From Rhodanobacter sp. ANJX3 (lineage in GTDB: Bacteria > Pseudomonadota > Gammaproteobacteria > Xanthomonadales > Rhodanobacteraceae): a DNA stretch of 64,000 nt. The notes below the pieces were generated by a model. The model ran no database searches and had not been told where the DNA came from. It saw only the letters and a program-made list of their open reading frames with translations. The position numbers and the translations under genes are program-made. Below, piece after piece: positions 60,391-64,000 of the stretch (the first letter of the stretch is position 1; each line of letters starts with the position of its first letter). The stretch covers positions 994,884 to 1,058,883 of the forward strand of contig NZ_JACHCM010000001.1 in assembly GCF_014200755.1 (NCBI RefSeq), given 5' to 3'.

Positions 60391-63300
60391 ATGCCGAGTT
60401 TTTTCATTGACCGCCCGATTTTTGCGTGGGTGGTAGCGATCCTCATCACCCTCGTCGGCACCCTCTCGGTGCTGAACATGGGTGTGGAGTCGTACCCGAA
60501 TATCGCGCCGCCTCAGGTCACTGTCACCGCCACCTACCCCGGCGCCAGCGCGGACACGGTCGAGAAGACCGTGACCCAAGTGATCGAACAGCAGCTGACC
60601 GGTATCGATCACCTGCTGTACTTCAGCTCGTCCTCCAGCTCCAACGGCTCCGCCACGGTGACGCTGACGTTCGAGACCGGCACCGATCCCGACATCGCCC
60701 AGGTGCAGGCCCAGAACAAGGTCTCGCTGGCCACGCCGCGACTGCCGACGGAAGTCACCCAGCAGGGCGTCATCGTCGCGAAGAGCAATCCCGACTTCCT
60801 GATGTTCCTGGCGCTGATCTCGGACAACCCGTCGATCGACGGCGATCGCCTCAACGATATCGTGTCGTCGCAGGTGCTCGACCAGATCGGCCGTATTTCC
60901 GGCGTGGGCAACACCCGCCAGATCGGTTCCGAGTACGCCATGCGCATCTGGCTGAACCCGGACAAGCTGCAGGGTTACGGCCTGTCGGCATCGGCGGTGC
61001 AGAGTGCCATCTCCGCGCAGAACGTGCAGTTCGCCGCCGGCTCGCTTGGTTCCGATCCGGCCGCCAACGGCCAGGGCTTCAGCGCCACCGTGTCGGCCGA
61101 GGGTCGTTTCTCCTCGCCGGAGGAATTCGGCAACATCATCTTGCGCGCCAACAACAACGGCACCGTGGTGAAGCTCAGCGACGTAGCGCGCATCACCTTT
61201 GGCCCGCAGACTTACGGTCTGGCCGCCACCTATAACGGCAAGCCCTCGGGCGCCTTCGGCGTGCAGCTGCTGCCGGGCGGCAACGCGCTGGACGTGGCGA
61301 CGGCCGTGCGCTCGAAGATGGACGAACTGGCCAAGTCGTTCCCGCCGGGCGTGCACTACATCATCCCGTACGACAGCACGCCGTTCGTCAAGATCTCGAT
61401 CAAGGAAGTGGTCGAGACGCTGGTCGAGGCCATCATCCTGGTCTTCCTGGTGATGCTGATCTTCCTGCAGAATTTTCGCGCGACGATCATCCCCACCCTG
61501 GTCATTCCGGTCGCCCTGCTGGGCACCTTCATCGGCCTGCTGCCGCTGGGCTTCACGATCAACCAATTGACCTTGTTCGGCATGGTGCTCGCGATCGGTA
61601 TCGTGGTGGATGACGCGATCGTGGTGATCGAGAACGTCGAACGCATCATGACCGAGGAAGGCCTTTCGCCGAAGGACGCGACGCGCAAGGCGATGGGCCA
61701 GATCACCGGCGCTATCGTGGCCATCACCGTGGTGCTGGCGGCGGTGTTCGTGCCGTCGGCGTTCCAGCCCGGCGCCTCGGGCGTGATCTACAAGCAGTTC
61801 GCGCTGACCATCGCCGTGTCGATGGGCTTCTCGGCCTTCCTGGCGCTGTCGTTTACGCCAGCGCTGTGCGCGAGCTTCCTCAAGCCCACGCACGAGGAAA
61901 AGAAGAACTTCATCTACCGCGGATTCAACAAGGGTTTCGATCGCGTCAACAAGACCTATACCGGCCACATCGGCAGCGCGGTGAAACATGCGCCGCGCTG
62001 GATGATCGTGTTCGTGGTCATCTGCGTGCTGGCCGGCGTGCTGTTTTCACGCCTGCCTACCAGCTTCGTACCCAGCGAGGACCAGGGCTTCGCACTGGCG
62101 ATCGTATCGCTGCCGCCGAATGCCTCGCTGCAGCGCACCGAGGGTGTGATGAAGCAGATTCGCGACACCCTGCTGAAGGACAAGACCAACGTGGCCGGCG
62201 TGTTCCAGATCTCCGGCTTCAGCTTCGTGGGCTCCGGCGAAAACACCGGCATGGCCTTCATCAAGCTCACCGACTGGGCCGATCGAAGTACTACCGCCGA
62301 TGAATTCATCCAGCAGGCCAACGGCAAGCTGCACGGCATTCGCGATGCGCAGGTCTTCGTGGTCAACCTGCCGACGATACGAGGCCTGAGCCAGTTCGGC
62401 GGTATCGACATGTACCTGCAGGCGCGTGCAGGGCAGTCGCGCGACGAGCTGACCAAGGCACGCAACACCGTGCTTGGCATGGCCTCCAAAGACAAGACGC
62501 TGACCAGGATCCGTCCCAACACGCTGGAGGATGCGCCGCAGCTGAACCTCACCGTGGATCGTGTGCAGGCGCAGTCGATGGGTCTGTCGGTCAGCGATAT
62601 CTACACCGCCATCCAGCTCACTCTGGCGCCGGTGTACATCAACGACTTTGCCTATGGCGGCCGCGTCAAGCGCGTCTACGTCGAAGCGGATCAGCAGTAC
62701 CGCATGGACCCGAACGCGTTTCAGCACATTTTCACCCCGAGCACGCTGAGCAGCACCAGCAGCACGTCGGCGACGTCGAGCTCGACCAGTTCGAGTTCGA
62801 CCAGCTCCGGCAGCACATCGACCAGCAGCACGAATCCGTACAACATGATTCCGCTGGCCAGCGTGGTGAAGGCGACGTGGGGCATGGCATCGCCCGCACT
62901 GACCCGCTACAACGGCTACTCCGCGGTGGAAATCGTGGGCGACGCCGCGCCGGGCTATTCGACCGGCCAGGCCATCACCACGATGGAGCAGATCGTCGAC
63001 CAGCACTTGTCGAAGGATTACGGCTACGACTGGACAGGTCAGTCGTATCAGGAGCTGCTCTCGGGCAACTCCGCCACCTTGCTGATGGTGCTGTCGGTTG
63101 TGATCGTGTTCCTCTGCCTTTCGGCGCTGTATGAAAGCTGGTCGATTCCGGTGGCCGTGTTGCTGGTGGTGCCGCTGGGCATGCTCGGCGTGGTGGTGTT
63201 CGAAATGCTGCGCGGCCTGCCCAACGACATCTACTTCAAGATCGGTCTGATCACGGTGATGGGTCTGGCAGCCAAGAACGCCATTCTGATCATCGAGTTC

Positions 63301-63675
63301 GCGGTGGAGAAGCAGGCCGAAGGCAAGACACTGCGCGAGGGCGTCATCGAAGCGGCCCAGCTGCGTCTGCGCCCCATCCTGATGACCTCGCTGGCCTTCA
63401 TCCTGGGCGTGTTCCCGCTGTTCATCTCCACCGGTGCGGGCGCCAATTCGCGTCACGCCATCGGTACCGGCGTGATCGGCGGCATGCTGTTCGCCACCAT
63501 CCTCGGCCTGCTGCTGATTCCGGTGTTCTACGTCAGCGTGCGTCGTCTGCTGGGCGAAAAGCTCGATGGCGACGGCAAGGACGGCAAGCACGAGTCCGGC
63601 AAGAGCGGTCCGAACGACGGCGAAGACATGAAGAAACTGCCGCCGCCGGATCCCGATCCGTATCGCGGCGGCTAA
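60391..63675 (+). CDS. RND multidrug efflux pump, AcrB/MexB (HAE1) type
   Basis: 1094-residue inner-membrane trimer subunit exporting drugs by proton antiport. It begins MPSFFIDRPIFAWVVAI and has 12 helices with two large periplasmic loops. The proton-relay aspartates are in GIVVDDAIVVIENVERIM (helix 4) and the conserved Lys is in GLAAKNAILIIEFAVEK (helix 10). Residues ~784-814 are a Ser/Thr-rich run in the second periplasmic loop that AcrB/MexB lack. The C-terminal tail after the last helix is also long and charged (DGKDGKHESGKSGPNDGED..). Otherwise intact. Confidence 0.94.
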   Translation: MPSFFIDRPIFAWVVAILITLVGTLSVLNMGVESYPNIAPPQVTVTATYPGASADTVEKTVTQVIEQQLTGIDHLLYFSSSSSSNGSATVTLTFETGTDPDIAQVQAQNKVSLATPRLPTEVTQQGVIVAKSNPDFLMFLALISDNPSIDGDRLNDIVSSQVLDQIGRISGVGNTRQIGSEYAMRIWLNPDKLQGYGLSASAVQSAISAQNVQFAAGSLGSDPAANGQGFSATVSAEGRFSSPEEFGNIILRANNNGTVVKLSDVARITFGPQTYGLAATYNGKPSGAFGVQLLPGGNALDVATAVRSKMDELAKSFPPGVHYIIPYDSTPFVKISIKEVVETLVEAIILVFLVMLIFLQNFRATIIPTLVIPVALLGTFIGLLPLGFTINQLTLFGMVLAIGIVVDDAIVVIENVERIMTEEGLSPKDATRKAMGQITGAIVAITVVLAAVFVPSAFQPGASGVIYKQFALTIAVSMGFSAFLALSFTPALCASFLKPTHEEKKNFIYRGFNKGFDRVNKTYTGHIGSAVKHAPRWMIVFVVICVLAGVLFSRLPTSFVPSEDQGFALAIVSLPPNASLQRTEGVMKQIRDTLLKDKTNVAGVFQISGFSFVGSGENTGMAFIKLTDWADRSTTADEFIQQANGKLHGIRDAQVFVVNLPTIRGLSQFGGIDMYLQARAGQSRDELTKARNTVLGMASKDKTLTRIRPNTLEDAPQLNLTVDRVQAQSMGLSVSDIYTAIQLTLAPVYINDFAYGGRVKRVYVEADQQYRMDPNAFQHIFTPSTLSSTSSTSATSSSTSSSSTSSGSTSTSSTNPYNMIPLASVVKATWGMASPALTRYNGYSAVEIVGDAAPGYSTGQAITTMEQIVDQHLSKDYGYDWTGQSYQELLSGNSATLLMVLSVVIVFLCLSALYESWSIPVAVLLVVPLGMLGVVVFEMLRGLPNDIYFKIGLITVMGLAAKNAILIIEFAVEKQAEGKTLREGVIEAAQLRLRPILMTSLAFILGVFPLFISTGAGANSRHAIGTGVIGGMLFATILGLLLIPVFYVSVRRLLGEKLDGDGKDGKHESGKSGPNDGEDMKKLPPPDPDPYRGG

Positions 63676-63695
63676 CATCGCCGAGTAGAAACCAC

Positions 63696-63716
63696 AAAAA
63701 AGCCCCGGCATGCCGG
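63696..63716 (+). terminator. Truncated acrB terminator (split by IS insertion)
   Basis: AAAAAAGCCCCGGC at 63696-63709 is the left half of a typical terminator and continues ATGCCGG to 63716, but the expected GGGCTTTTTT half is absent. The next base begins the IS4-type end TAATGC. The remaining CCGGCATGCCGG stem has no T-run and should terminate poorly. Confidence 0.6.
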
Positions 63717-63765
63717 TAATGCTGTTCACTTAAGCATTGCATCGTAGCCAAGGCGTCCCAAGAAT

Positions 63766-63798
63766 CCGGCCTTCACCTGTTGAAGGCCGGATTTTTTT
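63766..63798 (+). terminator. Intrinsic terminator inside the IS, just before the transposase
   Basis: CCGGCCTTCA (63766-63775) and TGAAGGCCGG (63781-63790) form a perfect 10-bp stem, followed by ATTTTTTT. The GTG start of the transposase comes right after the T-run. It should stop transcription entering from acrB. Confidence 0.85.
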
Positions 63799-64000
63799 GT
63801 GTCCCTGCAAAGTGTTCTGTTTGATATCCATGAGCTGCACTCGTTCTCTGATCTGAGTACCTTCGCGCAGCACATTCCTGTCGAGTGGGTAGCCTCGGCG
63901 CTGGATCTTTCCTCCTCGGCCACGATTCGCCGCCGGCGTTTGCCGTCGGATCAAGTGCTGTGGCTGGTGCTGGGTATGGCACTGTTTCGTAACGAGCCGA
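63799..64000 (+). CDS. IS4-family transposase, N-terminal fragment
   Basis: 67 codons are visible before the window ends. The sequence HSFSDLSTFAQHIPVEWVAS then SSATIRRRRLPSDQVLWLVLG and GMALFRNEP matches the N-terminal IS4 transposase domain, whose signature is an RRRRLP-containing helix followed by a hydrophobic VLGMALFR segment. The DDE catalytic domain lies beyond the window. The GTG start directly abuts the terminator hairpin, so initiation may depend on transcription starting very close by. Confidence 0.82.
   Translation, partial: MSLQSVLFDIHELHSFSDLSTFAQHIPVEWVASALDLSSSATIRRRRLPSDQVLWLVLGMALFRNEP

Larger units (their letters stand above)
63717..64000 (+). mobile_element. IS4-family insertion sequence, left end and start of transposase
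   Basis: The left end reads TAATGCTGTTCACTTAAGCA, close to the terminal inverted repeat I remember for IS4 (TAATGCCGATCAGTTAAGG). A terminator hairpin and the transposase start follow. The element runs off the right edge, so its right repeat and target duplication cannot be checked. Confidence 0.75.

Noticed and set aside
59377..61989. 870-codon open frame on the minus strand
   Set aside because: Antisense to the acrA/acrB-type genes, with Arg/His/Gly-rich low-complexity product and no family resemblance.

Overview
The window is GC-rich DNA from a gammaproteobacterium. Gene content and product sequences point to the Xanthomonadales, most likely the family Rhodanobacteraceae (Dyella/Rhodanobacter/Frateuria type). 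Supporting features are a serine O-succinyltransferase-like MetX homologue, a ~1650-residue NAD-glutamate dehydrogenase, a fused two-domain branched-chain 2-oxoacid dehydrogenase E1, a kynurenine monooxygenase, a complete system I cytochrome c maturation operon and a MarR-emrCAB drug-efflux operon. The genus is inferred from remembered family sequences, not from a search.

Layout. 1-2.3 kb: start of a ComEC-like gene and the lolC-lolD lipoprotein-release pair (minus). 2.4-7.0 kb: succinate dehydrogenase locus (minus): an SDHAF4-like factor, sdhC, sdhD, sdhA, sdhB, sdhE and ygfX, with a 65-bp tandem repeat between sdhA and sdhB. 7.1-11.0 kb: ygfZ, a SleB-type hydrolase, two glycine-zipper lipoproteins and a TatD nuclease. 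11.0-16.3 kb: a ~0.28-kb palindrome-ended repeat element, then emrR-like regulator, outer-membrane channel, emrA and emrB. 16.3-19.7 kb: phaR, phaB, kmo and a DUF3293 gene. 19.7-27.8 kb: ccmABCDEFGHI, with the last gene translationally coupled to a serine/homoserine O-acyltransferase gene; cysteine dioxygenase follows.

28.5-36.2 kb looks like a decayed genomic island: tRNA-Leu(CAA), repeats typical of integrase arm sites, a P4-type integrase with two frameshifts and a lost catalytic tyrosine, an array of three perfect hairpins, AT-rich orphan genes and a 1524-residue secreted RHS/YD-repeat protein with an AT-rich variable C-terminal tip. 36.3-50.8 kb is mostly ordinary chromosome: a formylglycine-generating-enzyme-like protein, rnd, tRNA-Ala(CGC), an S9 peptidase, a second copy of the palindrome-ended repeat (opposite orientation), a 7TM-GGDEF protein, fused E1, GST, a nucleotidyltransferase-like protein, glutaryl-CoA dehydrogenase, a secreted six-cysteine orphan and an EamA transporter. 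50.9-63.7 kb: DUF4142 protein, 5'-nucleotidase, NAD kinase, NAD-glutamate dehydrogenase and an AcrAB-type RND pump. An IS4-family element begins inside the acrB terminator and runs off the right edge.

The points most worth a second look are the two-copy inverted-repeat element (11.0 and 41.9 kb), the 81-bp in-frame insertion with flanking 9-bp repeats in the O-acyltransferase gene, the RHS island with its candidate partners and hairpin array, and the IS4 insertion that splits the acrB terminator.
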